Origin: Sporothrix humicola
Taxonomy: Eukaryota; Ascomycota; Sordariomycetes; Ophiostomatales; Ophiostomataceae
Assembly: GCA_021396245.1 (NCBI GenBank)
Contig: WNYE01000050.1
Span: 1-64,000, forward strand
Direction: 5' to 3'
Length of the DNA stretch: 64,000 nt
The stretch's first letter is position 1. Every line of letters starts with the position of its first letter. The notes beneath the pieces were generated by a model. The model saw only the letters and a program-made list of their open reading frames with translations. It did not search any database and was not told the DNA's origin. The position numbers were made by a program, and so were the translations under genes. Positions 1 through 11,474 of this stretch are shown here, in pieces.

Positions 1-3000
1 GTTTGGTTTACAAACACAACTCGGTTTGTTTGTGTTTTTGTTTTTTTTTTTTTTTTTTTTTTTTTTTTGCCCCCCCCCCCCCCCCCCCCCCCCCCCCGGC
101 CGCCGCCGCATTGTTTTCGCCCCACTCAGACCACAAGTACATGCCCTACTGGTTTTTGTGATGGAATGGTAGTGGACTTGCTGCCTTGTTTTGGGCCTCA
201 CAAGCGTCGCGGGATTCGGAACAACGCTAGTCTGATTAAAAGTGATGACCTTGGAATTAGCAGACGACAGGGCAGGGCAGGACAAACCAGGACAAGTCAA
301 GACAAGGCTCGTTCTAGCACACACCACCTCCCGTCGTCACCGAACTAAGACCCTGTGATGGCTGCATCTAGGCTGCTGGCTCACCGAGGGTCGATGTCTG
401 TGCCAGGAACTTGACTTGACCGGCGAAGCTGCGCCGATCAGAGGGCCATTGATGAAGGGTGTGCTATGGTGTCTTTGGGCTCACATGACGACAATCAACT
501 GCGGTAACCCCTTAAGCGCGACACGGAAGATATTGGTGGTAATCCCAGCGGTGGTGGTGGTGGTGTTTTGCAATCAAAGACCTGGCGGTGGTGGCAGCCA
601 GTGGAAGGCAAGTGCCAGTTCACTGACAATGGCAGCTGGTTGACAACTGTTGGGCCTGTTAGACAGCTGGACATTGGACTATTGGACCGGTTCAGGGCAA
701 CGGTGTTAGCCACCCTCCTTCCTGTTGACCTCGTACACTGTTATTCATATCAATACCCACCTTTATTTTATTTTAATTTCAAAGATTTCTTTCACCGAAA
801 GACATAAACGATGGAGCTTGCCGTCGTTAATTGCATACGCGTCTGTTTCAGGTTGTGAACCATCTTGATTCTTTGATTATCCATCGTACATATGCAACAT
901 GCTGACTATCATGTGCAATGTCTTGTCATCGTACGATTTTCCGTGTGTTTATCAAGCAATGACGCAGTCAGGCCGTGATGCTAAGTCCGATGTTAACGCG
1001 GACGATATTGACTGACATCTGCAAAAATAATCTCATACATCTATCTCAGTTTGTGATGCGGAATGTTGCCGTCTGCTTGCCACAGCCGCGGAGATGCACA
1101 GTAACTACATGCAGGCCTACCGTTGAGATTTTCTCAGCCCTGCATCGGCGACGACTTTGTTCTCCATATTTTCGGAGTTCGACGTTGTTTGGCCTTTGGT
1201 CGCTTTCCTATTTGGACTATTTTTCCATATGCAGCAATGTAGACTACTACTTCAGTATGCATGCACGGATGTAGAGCACGGTAGTTAGTGAGTCGATAAG
1301 TGTCGGCGACTTTCCCGGCATTTGCTCCGCAGAGAGTCGTTGTGCAATGTTTGCGCTGAGGCGCGGGTCGACGGAGTATATCCGCCCCCGGAAGGTTCAC
1401 GGATAGCGGACAGGTCCCAGCTCGAGAAGCCGGCTCTGCGAATTTTAGCAGATCAGATCAGAATCTAGAATTTATAGAGTAAAATTGTCCTTCCCCCCCT
1501 TTTCTCCCTTCTCCAAAAGTTCCAACTGCTAGATATCTAGGGGTAATACGATTTGTGGAGGAGGGGGGTGTATTTTCTTTTCTTAGATTTCTGCTGCCAG
1601 TCGGTCCTGTCATGATGCCATTATTTGAACAATGACTAAGGGGGTGATGAAAAGTACTTGACAGCTTCGCAAGATGTGGAGGCTTGCCTGGCCAATGAAA
1701 ATAATCCAACTGGTTGACGTTGAGACGCATGAGAACCTGGATGAAGGACAGATTCAGTTTAATACGGTATTTTCTAACAAACACACCGATGGAGCGTGCC
1801 AAGAGTGAACTGGATGGCATCAATCAATCATAGAGAAAACAAGAAAACGAGAAAGTGTAAATGGGGTGCAAGGTGTATGGCTATGTCTTGGCAGATACAC
1901 GCGGCTGGCAAACATGGCACTGATAGACGACTAAGACACAATAGGCTTGCCCGGCTTGTTAGTTTCAAAACGTCGGGTCCAGACCGATGGTGGTCTGCCG
2001 CTGACTTTACACTTTTGTTAACTTATATGGGGATCCAAGGCTCTAGCATCGAATTAGACTATTTAGAAATAGACCCAGATCCGCCAATGGCACCGCGGTA
2101 TGAGCGAGGCTACGTATATTGTGTTGGAGATTTTTTTTTTCTTACTCGAGTTGGAGATTTGCATCCTTTCTGTCGGTTCCGGCCCTACTCGTCTCTAATG
2201 CCCGCCGGATTATATCTCCCTAGAGGATACTACGCTCCGGGTCGTCTTGATCCCGGGAAAATTATACTATTATCCGTTTGCGGAATATTCCTTCTCGTTC
2301 ACGGAAGTTTCTCAGGAGGTTTAGTGTTCTCGGCCTCGGTCCAAGAAGCCCGGAATATTTGGATATTTATGGAGCCCGGCATCGGCACAGCCTGTGATCT
2401 GTGATTACAAAGGCCAGCGCAATTTTGTGCATCTCCTCGCAACGTTGTGTCATCGTGTCGTCTTTACCAGGTCTAGATATCGACTCGTGTAATTAGATTT
2501 TCCGTTGCACAAAACTCGAAAATTGAAGTCCAAGAATTGTTTACTGATCACGTCCTTATTATTTAGCTATCGATCCTGCGCACTAGCAGCAACAGGACAA
2601 AGGAATTGACGCCAAACCGAACAGCTCCCAGAGCTCCAGACCACACCAATGCAGGGCTCTGTGCCAAGTATGCGGTAAGTTCCAGAGTCCAGACCGGTCG
2701 AGGCTGTGCAAATACAAAAGTGCAATTGTGATGGCCAAATTGTCGATTTCTTGGAAATTAGCATATACCTGCATCCCTTTTGCATCAGTCCTGGACAAGT
2801 TCCATCTTTTTTTTTTGTGGTTACATCGCGTTTCACGGACCGTCTGAGCCATTAAAGTAAGAGGGTGTCTCGTTTGGACAGGTGGTGTTGGTTAATTGTA
2901 AAATAATGTATCGTGATCGCTGCCAACAACCCAAAAAAGGAAAATGTGTTGGCAGTTCTAGGAGCTTCAAAAGAACTGTAGCAACCCTCATCGCACAGAT

Positions 3001-3649
3001 CGACATAGCATGCTATCTCTCAAACTGATCGTGGATCGCGTCTACGCAGGGTCAAAGGGTGTTGAGTTATTGAAAATGAAAATGAAGACATCAAAACGAG
3101 CAATTGTTGTTGTGAGGTCGTAAAAGCTCAAGGGAGGAAAAAAGTAAACAATACAGTTAACTTGCTTGACATCAGTGCCCAAGCTCAAGTTCTGGACCTC
3201 TCTCCACAGTTTGCCACTGCCTTGATTTCTGGCAGGTCCTTTAACCTTGATTTTTTTTATAAGACGGACCTTTTGTATTATAATGTTCGTTTACCCAAAC
3301 GAGTTTGGCTCACGGCCATTTTGCAAAGTGCGAGACGCGAGCACGAGTTCTTCTATTTACTGTTTCCCCCCACAATGAGTTAGGGAGGATATGGAGAGGA
3401 TATGGAGACAATGGAGACAAAATGCCACGAGGGGGCGTGTAATTGTATCGGACTGCCCGAGACAGGATTAACCACGATTGTCCCTGGCGTAGGCACCGTC
3501 GACGATTGTTGACGCTGTTGACGCTTTTGACGCGGTCAATTCCGACGACATCGTCTGATGCCGATCATTGGGTTGGCAGGTTGTAAAATCGTTGATAATT
3601 ATTTATTTATTTTTCTTGTTATCTATTTCGAGCATCATTTTATTTGGCA
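1..3649. other. Intergenic, no gene recognised
   Basis: About 3.6 kb in which I see no convincing gene. Short open frames exist, the longest about 200 codons on the plus strand at 1796-2404, but their translations show no family motif, they cross homopolymer runs such as the T run near 2131, and they have no coding-like third-position pattern. Apart from the T/C tract at the start I see no repeat family and no RNA gene here. Confidence 0.5.
41..97. repeat. Homopolymer tract T28-G-C28
   Basis: A run of 28 T (41-68), one G, then 28 C (70-97), followed by a GGCCGCCGCCG stretch. Poly-C of this length is rare in fungal DNA. It may be a real homopolymer junction or an assembly or polishing artefact. 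Confidence 0.9.
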
Positions 3650-4726
3650 TCATTGCAGACACGGCATATCTCCACGTTCACCTCTGTCGAATTTCTCTTC
3701 CATGCTGTCCTTGTTGTTCGCGTCGGTATCGATGTTCATTACCAAGCTCTTGTCACCCCTCTTCGGTTCGCTCGTCCCCTTCCTCTGCTCCGTATTGTCG
3801 TCTTGATTGTCGTCTTGATTGTCGTCTTCCCCTTTTCTTATTATGTCTTCCTCATATCTTGGCTCCAATTCTTTCATAACGGTGGCAGCATAGTCGCAAT
3901 AGGCATTTAACAGGTTGGTGGAATTGCATCCCACGTCGACGGCCAGCAACGACTGCACGAAGACCTTCCGCAACTCCCTGAACGCTTCCATCATCCACTG
4001 TGTTACTTCCGGGTAGTAAAACCCATGAGCGACAATGCTACTCAACATGCAATCGCGTAGTTCACCTATCAGACCAGATCCACCGCCGTTACTGTCGCTG
4101 TATCTTTGGCACTTGGGGGATGCCTCATCCCCCTGAAAGTGATCCGCAAACGTTTCGCCGGGAGCACCCATGTTGCGACAGCGCTTGATCACTTCTGCCG
4201 CGCCCCGAACCGACAGCGTATAAAAGAATGCGTCGGCAAACCCCTTTTCAGAAGGCTCGAGGAGTTGCATCATGGCGAGACTCGGCTCATTGTAATTTTG
4301 CACAATGTGGCGGCAATGGGCAACATCAACAGCGTGCACGATGACCAATATGAGCTCAGCCACTTCACGGGTCTGAGACAGCGAGGAGGATGGCAGGCCC
4401 AAGACAGTTTTCCCAACCCGAAACAGCATTCTTTGGATGCAGAACATGACGTTGTGGCGCACAGCCTCATCGTATTTGCCACTCTGCTTCATTTTCTTGT
4501 GCGTCTCGGTTATCATGTCACGGGTCGTCGTGAGGACAGTGTCGACTTCCTCGGCGGCTCGTGTGATACTGTCGAAGCATTCCGTGTTCGGGCTTGTCGA
4601 TGGCGCGAGCGGTGATGGAAGTGGTGATGATAGTGACATGGATGATGATGGCGTTAGAATCCAGGACCAAGACATTGGTGATGATGGACCGTCATGCGTA
4701 TATGTGGTATTAGGAGTGTTGGCCAT
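3650..4726 (-). CDS. Hypothetical protein, 358 aa
   Basis: Single open frame read from 4726 down to a TGA at 3650; the ATG has a good CACCATGGC context. I do not recognise a family. The N-terminal 45 residues are rich in Ser, Pro and Thr. The middle (about 50-270) is predicted helical from its pattern, with His/Cys-containing helices, and has no signal peptide or membrane segment. The C-terminal 90 residues are highly charged and contain a short Asp/Asn/Gln repeat made by three tandem 15-bp units at about 3795-3830. The nearest neighbour is the GH43-like gene, also on the minus strand, about 600 bp away. It could be a lineage-specific orphan. The length of the open frame and balanced composition make me fairly sure that it is coding, but no function can be given. 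Confidence 0.65.
   Translation of the reverse strand: MANTPNTTYTHDGPSSPMSWSWILTPSSSMSLSSPLPSPLAPSTSPNTECFDSITRAAEEVDTVLTTTRDMITETHKKMKQSGKYDEAVRHNVMFCIQRMLFRVGKTVLGLPSSSLSQTREVAELILVIVHAVDVAHCRHIVQNYNEPSLAMMQLLEPSEKGFADAFFYTLSVRGAAEVIKRCRNMGAPGETFADHFQGDEASPKCQRYSDSNGGGSGLIGELRDCMLSSIVAHGFYYPEVTQWMMEAFRELRKVFVQSLLAVDVGCNSTNLLNAYCDYAATVMKELEPRYEEDIIRKGEDDNQDDNQDDNTEQRKGTSEPKRGDKSLVMNIDTDANNKDSMEEKFDRGERGDMPCLQ
3792..3830. repeat. 15-bp tandem repeat inside the orphan gene
   Basis: Three near-perfect tandem units of TTGATTGTCGTCTTG-type sequence. On the minus strand they encode an Asp/Asn/Gln-rich stretch near the protein's C-terminus. The repeat length is a multiple of three, so copy changes keep the frame. 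Confidence 0.75.
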
Positions 4727-5328
4727 GGTGTCGGACGTAGATGGTGGAGGTTGGTGGTGGACGTTGATGATGGACGCTGGTGATGGAGGTTGATGGGAAG
4801 CTTGTTGAAGGGTAAAAGGGTGTCGAAGACAGATGAAAAACTGGTTTCATGCTAAATAACGACCAAGGCTAAGATTATTTTGTGCGTACAATTTTGTAAG
4901 TTTGGCAAGCGCGATGGTAGATGTCATTTGCTAATAGTGACTATTAGTGTACATCATTGCAATCGCCACCGATACTTTCTGTAAGTGCCTAAATAGGAAA
5001 TCCTCCCAGTGTGAAACAAAATAGAGAGGGTTACTTCCTTCCTAAAAAGGCAGCCATCATCATTTGTCCTGCCCATTAAAACTCGTCGCACCTTCCTACA
5101 TACGCATCGCTATTTTAATTCTCACTAGATATGAATTATTGTACATAATGCAAGCGCCATGGCGACCTCTCGTATTAGTTGCTCCTGCTATATTGGTATA
5201 TGGAGCCTACAACACCAGCACGGCGACATGAACATAACGAGCACATCTTGAATAAATCATTTGAACGATTATTTAATTGCTATTTTGTGTATGCCAGCCT
5301 CATCACATGTCGTGAATTTCTTCTGTAA
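4727..5328. other. Intergenic, orphan gene 5' side / GH43-like 3' side
   Basis: About 600 bp, AT-rich from 4850 onward. It should hold the promoter of the orphan gene and the 3'UTR of the GH43-like gene, both on the minus strand. The purine-poor (GGT/GAT)n stretch at 4620-4800 continues upstream of the orphan start. No further gene seen. Confidence 0.5.
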
Positions 5329-7164
5329 CTATTCAACTGTCGCAAAGAACTTGATGCCCTTGCCTTGGCGGACAGTCACGGGACTGCGGTTTCCGCGAAG
5401 GCCGCGAAGAGAGTTCTGGCCAGACGGCTGCTCGAGCAAGACTTGATTCTTGACGGAATCGCCTGCATCACTGGCCGACTCGAAATCGTACTCGAGATGG
5501 CAAAAGGGTACAAAATTGGTAAACGAAAAAGCGCCGACGGGCCCCGCCTCGCCGATAGCAAAACCGAGCATGTCGCCGGCCTGGACGGTCGCGTTGAGCG
5601 GGACTGTGGCTGTGCCAAAGACCTGGGTCAGGTTTGTGTCGGGCGAGAAGGTGGCGGATCCCAACAGGTTGTACTTGTAGGAGGGGGCGACAAGGGCCGA
5701 CAGGTTGGAAAAGGCAAAGACGGTGATCTGGAGGTCGGCCTGGTTGTAGCCGGCGGCGATATTAACAGAAACTTCACGGAGGACGCCCGTCTTTGAGGTT
5801 TCCCAGGTCTGGTAGAGGGAGGCGATGCGGTCGGAGTCGCAGACGGGGTGGTACTGGAAGCGTTAGTGATGAGAAATGCTTGGATGGGACGAGATCAAAA
5901 TGGGGGACACCTTGACTGACGTTTGCAAATCTAGGCGAGGCGTCGGTGGCGTTGGTGAGCTTTCCGGTGTACGGAGCGCCAATGCCCGGTGTGTATGGCA
6001 CCTGCCACTTTTTCTTGGGCGAACAGTCGAGATCCTGGACGCTGCCGTCGTCGTTGAACTGGAGCGGCTGGAAGATGTGGCCAGAAAAGCCGACACGAAT
6101 ACCGCCAGCTGTTTTGTTAGTGGACACATGATGATAATCATATGAAAGTAGATGCGTGGTGACTTACGGACGGTTGTCGAGTGCCAGACGTAGCTGACTT
6201 TCCCGGTGGCAGGGTCCGTCAGGGGAAGGACACCTTCGACCTGGCCGCCACACGAGTACCCCGACACGATATCTCGTTTCCATTTTGTGTCTGCGGTAGG
6301 AGCGCCAGGCGTGGCAGCCCGGTAGACAACACCGATGCTGCCGTCACAGAAGCCGCACGTGTTGCTGGTGACAATGTACATGGTGTTGTTCCGGTAGAAA
6401 ATATCTGGGGACTCGGTTTGCTGGTCGACACCGTCAAAGGCCGGCGAAGTGACGTTGAACGCCTCGAGGGTCGAGTTGATAAAATCCGACGTCAAGGGGC
6501 TCAGGTGCATCGTCTGGAAGATGGGCGGCCACAGACTGCCGGCACGCGGGTCGGCAAAATTGAGGGCCGAAAAGGCCAGGTAGGCCGTGTCCCCAAACGA
6601 AGCAACCGAGTGGTCGGCGCCAATGAGACCGGCCGCTGCAATTCCGGGGTTGAGTGCACCGCCACCTTCGACCAGCTCAAAACCGCCCGTTGGTGAAGAC
6701 GATGTCCCGACCCGGTAGGCGCCGTCAGTGTTGACCCAAAGGACATATTTGCCGGTGGCAGCATTGTACAACATGTGCGGACGGCCGCCCATAACGGTCT
6801 CGCTCAAGTGGCCATTGTACTTCCAGTTGACGAGGTCGACAGATGAGTACGACTTGAGCGGACCTTCACCTGTTGTGTTGGGGCCGGCAAAGCTGATACC
6901 ATACAAAATGTACTGCGGTCCGCTCGATGTGTTGAAATCTGGATGATGTTAAAAAAAGGTAGAGATTTGGAGACTATGACATAGCTTACAGTTGATCTTG
7001 GTGGCATATGCGTCGATTTGGTTGCCGTCCGTGTCAAACAAGAATGGCTGATCGTTGGCAAAAGTGACGACATTGGACGACGTAGAGGCATGAGAATGTG
7101 CTGCCGCAAGAGATGGCAGACAAGCTGCAGCAGCTACAAACGAGGTGAAAGCCGTGGCGATCAT
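5329..7164 (-). CDS. Secreted GH43-like glycoside hydrolase
   Basis: Four exons on the minus strand: 7164-6990, 6938-6168, 6108-5921, 5853-5329. The introns are 51, 59 and 67 bp with GTAAGC, GTAAGT and GTCAGT donors, and all joins keep frame, giving 552 aa. Residues 1 to about 21 are a signal peptide (hydrophobic Ala-rich core ending Ala-Ala-Ala). The catalytic part (about 35-340) has the five-bladed-propeller signatures of GH43: an early DTDGNQI strand, RPHMLYN near residue 111, an ADHS segment near 167, and ESPDIFYRN near 234, whose Glu is placed like the general acid of subfamily 24-type beta-1,3-galactanases. The C-terminal 175 residues look like an added beta-sandwich. Its promoter is shared head to head with the MFS gene. 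GH43 members act on arabinan, xylan or galactan side chains; the exact substrate is unknown. Confidence 0.85.
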
Positions 7165-7260
7165 CTTCAAAGGCAAGCAAACGTGTGCTTCTGAAACGCT
7201 TCGATTGCATGGAGATGGGACAGCTGCATCCTTTCGAGCTTTACAATCCTTGACTACGAG

Positions 7261-7267
7261 ATATATA
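7261..7267 (-). promoter_or_regulatory. TATA-like box of the GH43-like gene
   Basis: On the minus strand the sequence reads TATATAT, about 95 bp upstream of the chosen ATG at 7164. This is a normal distance for a fungal core promoter and supports that start. Confidence 0.45.
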
Positions 7268-7904
7268 CGTCCACGGCATTTCCAGGAACAGTTCAATTGA
7301 TTGACAACAATGCGTCGTCATACCGCACTTTGGAGTTTATTTCCCATTTCCCCCATCCCTCATCTTGGTAAAAAATGATCGTCAACAAACTACGGAGTAA
7401 ATTGCAGGGAAGTCTGCTTGGCAGATCGATAATAACGCCGACTGCCACTTTGCTAGCTGGGCTGGCTAAATGGACTCGTTTTTGGCGAAAACGGCGATCT
7501 GGATATTCCGTGAGATGTTTTCTGCACGCTTTCTTTCCCTTACTGGGCTGCATGCCGTCCAAGTAAGGTGAACACTGCTGACTTACAGCCGAATGCCACA
7601 TGGCGTAGCGCTACAGCAGCGCGAAGGAAGGAGTGGAGACCGGGGAAACCCTGGGGAAACGGTGCTGTGATTGGGGGATGGCCGAAAAGATGGAGAAACT
7701 GACAAAAAACCACAATAAAGCAGCCCCAGACGAAGGATCTCAACAATGGATCGAAATACGAAATGGACCATGGCACATGAAGACGGCAGATGAGATTGAT
7801 GAGATTTGAGATTTAGTCATGCACATGGGCGAAGATTCGCCCCCGTAAAACATGTGCATGTGGCTGCAATAATTCTTCAAGATGCTTCTATTGTTTCTGG
7901 AGAC

Positions 7905-7915
7905 CGGAAATTCCG
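7905..7915. promoter_or_regulatory. CGG-N5-CCG palindrome (CGGAAATTCCG)
   Basis: Perfect inverted repeat of the form bound by Zn2Cys6 dimers, about 490 bp upstream of the MFS start and 740 bp upstream of the GH43-like start. It matches the CGGAANTTCCG consensus found before other cluster genes. Confidence 0.55.
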
Positions 7916-7954
7916 AGTGTTGTCTTTCGCTTTGTCGTGCTTCCCCGCAAATGG

Positions 7955-7965
7955 CGGATTTTCCG
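7955..7965. promoter_or_regulatory. CGG-N5-CCG palindrome (CGGATTTTCCG)
   Basis: Second CGG-N5-CCG element in the same divergent promoter, 39 bp after the first. The spacing of half-sites is the same, while the core differs by one base from the better copies. Confidence 0.5.
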
Positions 7966-8402
7966 TGTAAATGGAGCCCCCATTCTGGGGACGCCATACC
8001 CTTTTTTATTTTGTGACCACCAATTTGCATTGTCATTTCCCAACCACCAAGCCCTCTTTGTCATCTCTCCTCTTTTTGTGCCATTTTGTCCCCTTTCCCT
8101 CTCCGCAAAAACTCACAGATGGAGGGCTAAATCCCCAGACAATACAGACTAAGAGACAAGAGGTTGACAAAAGTGGATGCTCGGGAGAGCCATGAGCACT
8201 AGTCTCTGGGGGACGTGCTTGTGACAGGTTGACATGTTCTTCACATGGACAAATAAGAGGCATGCAAGCCTTTGTTGATATATTATCTTAAAGGGATGCA
8301 TGTCGGGGCAGATCTGTATTTACATTCTGACTTTCGACATCCTAGTTCAGATCAAGTAATGTTCATCTAAACTCTTGACCATCAATCTCCCATCTCAACA
8401 AC

Positions 8403-10179
8403 ATGGCCGACGACAAACCGGACACGACGCTCCAGGAGGTCGCTGTCGACGACACTTCGGTGGCCGGCAACGCCATCTACAGCGAAGACGAGCCGACCAC
8501 TGTGTACGATGTGCAGTGGCGGACGTTGATGGCCATTGTGGCCCTCTCCATGGCCAACTGCTGTGCAGCCGTAGCCAATACTGTATGTGGTTGCGCCCTT
8601 GATAATTTGATTTTCCATCCGACGAAAGCTAACACACCAGACCAATACGATCATCCGTTCTCAGGTGGCCGACCTGGGCGACTCTGCCCTCTCGTCGTGG
8701 GTTGCCAACTCGAATCTGCTGGTCACCTTGGCTTTTGGTCCCGTCCTTGGTTCTCTGAGTGACCGTTTCGGCAAGAGATGGTTCATCATTGTGGCCTCGC
8801 TCTTTGGCGTTACGGGCTCGGTGATCGCTGGCTCGGCGCACAAGACGACGACGATTATCGCCGGCAACGTCCTGACGGGTGTGGCCAATGCAGGGTGCAT
8901 TATGGGTATCCCCGCAGCGCAAGAAGTCACGCCCAACCGCCTGCGGCCCTGGACCATGGGTTTTGCGCAGGCTTTGGCGAGTGCGGCTGTCATTGCCGGC
9001 ACGCTGGGCGCCGGTGCGTTTGTCAAGTACCAGACGTGGCGCTGGTCGTACTATCTGAACGCGTTTGTCTACGGCACGACGACTGTCCTTGTCACAACCT
9101 TTTATCACCCGCCGCCACCCGGAATGCGCCGGCAGCGGACGACCGTGTCTGAGCTCTTGGCGCGTGTCGACTATCCCGGCATTCTGATGCTGACCGGGTC
9201 GATTGCTTCTCTGCTGATCGGCTTGACCTGGGGCGGCACGACGTATGCCTGGAACGCCAAGCAGGTGCTGGCCACGCTGATTGTCGGCTGCGTCGGTTTG
9301 GTCGTCTTCGGCGTCTACGAGTGGAAGGGCACCGACCGCGGCATCTTTGACCACCGCATGTTCCAGTCGCGCAATTTCCCTATCCTGCTGTTTGTCTGCA
9401 TTGTCGACGGCATGCTCCTGTTGGGTGTCAACGTGTTGTTCGCCCAGGAAATTGCGTCGACGTTTACGACGGACTCGGTCAAGATTGCCGTCGTGCTGAC
9501 TCCGTTCCTGGCCACGTCGGCGTTTGGCTGTCTGCCTTCCGGTATTATCATGGCCCGCACCAAGTCGTACCGGACTCTGCTGGTGGCCTGCCTCCTTTGG
9601 TGCAGTCTGTTCACTGGTCTCATGGCCCTCCTCAACGAAAACCGTCTGAGCTGGGCATATGCTTTCTCGGCCCTCTTTGGCTGCGGCACGGCCGTCACGA
9701 CGGTCATTCCTGTTGTGGCCCTCGCTCTATCTGTTCCGTCTTTCCTGCTCGGCACGGCCGGCACAATTTCTGTTTCGGGCCGCGCTCTCGGCGGTATTAT
9801 CGGCATCACCATCTTCACCGCCATCTACAACAACAAGATGGGTGCTGTCTTGCCAGCTGATGTTGGCGCCGTTCTTGGCCAGGCCGGTCTTTCGGATCTC
9901 ATCCCTGCTGTCCTCCAGGCCCTGGCCACCCAGAACCCTGAGGCACTCGGTGCCGTCCCTGACCTGCCTCCGTCCATTATTCCGGCGATTGTTGCTGCTC
10001 AGGCCACCGCCAACAGCTACGCCTGGAAGTATGTCTGGATCGCCATCTCGGTCATTGTCGCCGCCAACGCCATTGTCTCGTGCTTCCTGCAGTCTGTCTC
10101 CCACAAGATGAACAACCACATTGAGTCGGCCCTGGAAGTGTCCGATGTTCGCGATAAGCAGATGATGAGTGTTCAGTGA
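8403..10179 (+). CDS. MFS exporter, TRI12/DHA14 type
   Basis: Two exons, 8403-8582 and 8641-10179, split by a 58-bp intron (GTATGT donor, CACCAG acceptor), giving 572 aa. A 40-residue acidic cytosolic N-terminus is followed by hydrophobic segments fitting 14 transmembrane helices. The loop after TM2 carries the MFS signature GSLSDRFGKRW (about residue 97). Overall pattern and length match the fungal trichothecene efflux pump (TRI12) family, which includes toxin and siderophore transporters at the plasma membrane. It lies head to head with the secreted GH43-like gene and shares its two CGG-N5-CCG sites, so the two are probably co-induced. The cargo cannot be read from the sequence; efflux of an aromatic compound or uptake of a breakdown product are both possible. 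Confidence 0.9.
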
Positions 10180-10519
10180 AGAACTTTTGTTTAATTTAGT
10201 ACTTTAGTTTTCGTACACTAAGCTTCATTTAATTAGTATGGATTTATTTTCAATTTTATAAGGAATACGGGTGTTGATTTTTTTAATTTTAGAAAATATT
10301 TGAACACGTATCTTTTCCATACTACTTTTTTAATTTTGAAGATCAGTTATTAGAGGACGTATGAGGGTGCATACGTGATAATCCTCTCTAAACGGCCCCT
10401 GATAGATATTTCCTCAACATAACAAGTGTTTCTTTGCAATATTACAGTATGGAACATTTATTAGATTTGTTCGTGAGAATGAAAATATAAATGTTTTGAT
10501 CCAAATTATATACATTTAA
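10180..10519. other. AT-rich convergent intergenic
   Basis: About 340 bp between the 3' ends of the MFS gene (plus) and the SDR gene (minus). It is strongly AT-rich with poly-T and poly-A runs, as expected of two facing 3'UTR and terminator regions. No gene seen. Confidence 0.6.
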
Positions 10520-11428
10520 TTACAGCTTGCCGACTGCTTTGGCTTGCTCAACGACGTCTCTTGTGCAGTCCACGTATTTCCCTTTCAGAGCCTCTCGTGC
10601 GTCGGACGGAACACAAAGCCAGACCACGGTCCATGCCGGCAGCACACCCTCAAAATGCGGTCTTTTAGCACCGATCTTCTCCATGTGCTCAATGACGTAC
10701 GGCGCCTTTTCTTTCGTCCGCTGTGGAAAGGCCGTCTCGTGCAGGCTCGTCTCGATCTCGCCCGGGTGGATGCTGTAGCAGCGGATGTTGTTTGTGATTT
10801 CGGGCGTCTTGTCCTCGAGTGCGGGCAGCTGGTCCACCTCGGCCTGCAGCGTCCCGGCAAAGCGTGTAATGGCCGTCTTGGCGCAGTTGTAGGCCGTTGT
10901 CCAGGGCAGGTCGGCGGTGGCTGCCCGTGACGATGTGAAAACTAGAGTTCCCTTGTTGCGCGCCCGCATCGACGGCAAGACGAGCCGTGTGAGCTCGACC
11001 GGCGCCCGCACATTGAGCTCCATGAGGTCCCACCACTCGGTCGCGTCGGTCAGGTGGAATGGTTGAAACAGGTTGCTACCGGCGTTGCAGACAAGAATAT
11101 CAATGGCACCGCCGAGTTTGGCGAGCGACTCGTCGACAAGACGTTGCAGGTCGGCACGGTCCAGCACATTGGCAACAATGCTGTATGCCGTTCCATGTGT
11201 CCCTTCCAGTGCGTTGATCTGTGCAGTCGTCTCCTCCACTTCGATTGGTGTCCTTCCGGTAACGACAACGTTTGCTCCTGCTTGGGCGAGTGCCAGGGCC
11301 ATTTCCCGTCCGATACCACGGCCGGACCCCGTCACAAGTGCTGTTTGGCCGGCCAGTGAGCCGCCGAGCTTGGCCGGGTCGATCTCGGGGTAAATGCCCG
11401 TCCGGAGTGTAAACGGCGAAGGCTGCAT
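10520..11428 (-). CDS. Short-chain dehydrogenase/reductase (SDR 1)
   Basis: Intronless, 302 aa from the ATG at 11428. The frame stays open upstream to 11572, but that extra part has no SDR features and its DNA matches the 5' flank of a duplicated promoter (see 16310-16690), so I take the inner ATG. It has a Rossmann cofactor motif TGSGRGIG (33-40), NAG (115-117), catalytic Ser near 165, and YNCAK (Tyr179, Lys183): a classical NAD(P)-dependent SDR with the active site intact. The C-terminus carries a roughly 45-residue extension around a Trp-rich stretch. The arginine-rich context after the first beta strand (VVVTGRT) suggests a preference for NADP. Its promoter holds a CGG-N5-CCG site. Substrate unknown; carbonyl or alcohol conversion in the cluster's pathway is inferred. 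Confidence 0.88.
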   Translation of the reverse strand: MQPSPFTLRTGIYPEIDPAKLGGSLAGQTALVTGSGRGIGREMALALAQAGANVVVTGRTPIEVEETTAQINALEGTHGTAYSIVANVLDRADLQRLVDESLAKLGGAIDILVCNAGSNLFQPFHLTDATEWWDLMELNVRAPVELTRLVLPSMRARNKGTLVFTSSRAATADLPWTTAYNCAKTAITRFAGTLQAEVDQLPALEDKTPEITNNIRCYSIHPGEIETSLHETAFPQRTKEKAPYVIEHMEKIGAKRPHFEGVLPAWTVVWLCVPSDAREALKGKYVDCTRDVVEQAKAVGKL

Positions 11429-11474
11429 TGCGGAGGTTGAGAGGTGGTTCGTGGGGAAGGGAGGAATTCGTGTT

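Larger units (their letters stand above)
7165..8402. other. Divergent promoter region, GH43-like / MFS
   Basis: About 1.24 kb between the starts of the GH43-like gene (minus) and the TRI12-type transporter (plus). It contains a TATA-like box for the former and two CGG-N5-CCG palindromes 39 bp apart (7905 and 7955), listed separately. I see no gene in it. Confidence 0.6.

Noticed and set aside
1796..2404. Plus-strand open frame of 202 codons
   Set aside because: No recognisable family, crosses a poly-T run, mixed codon pattern; length is possible by chance in 3.6 kb of intergenic DNA.
8629..9354. 241-codon frame antisense to the MFS gene
   Set aside because: Mirror of strong codon bias in the transporter exon; Arg/Asp-rich, no family likeness.
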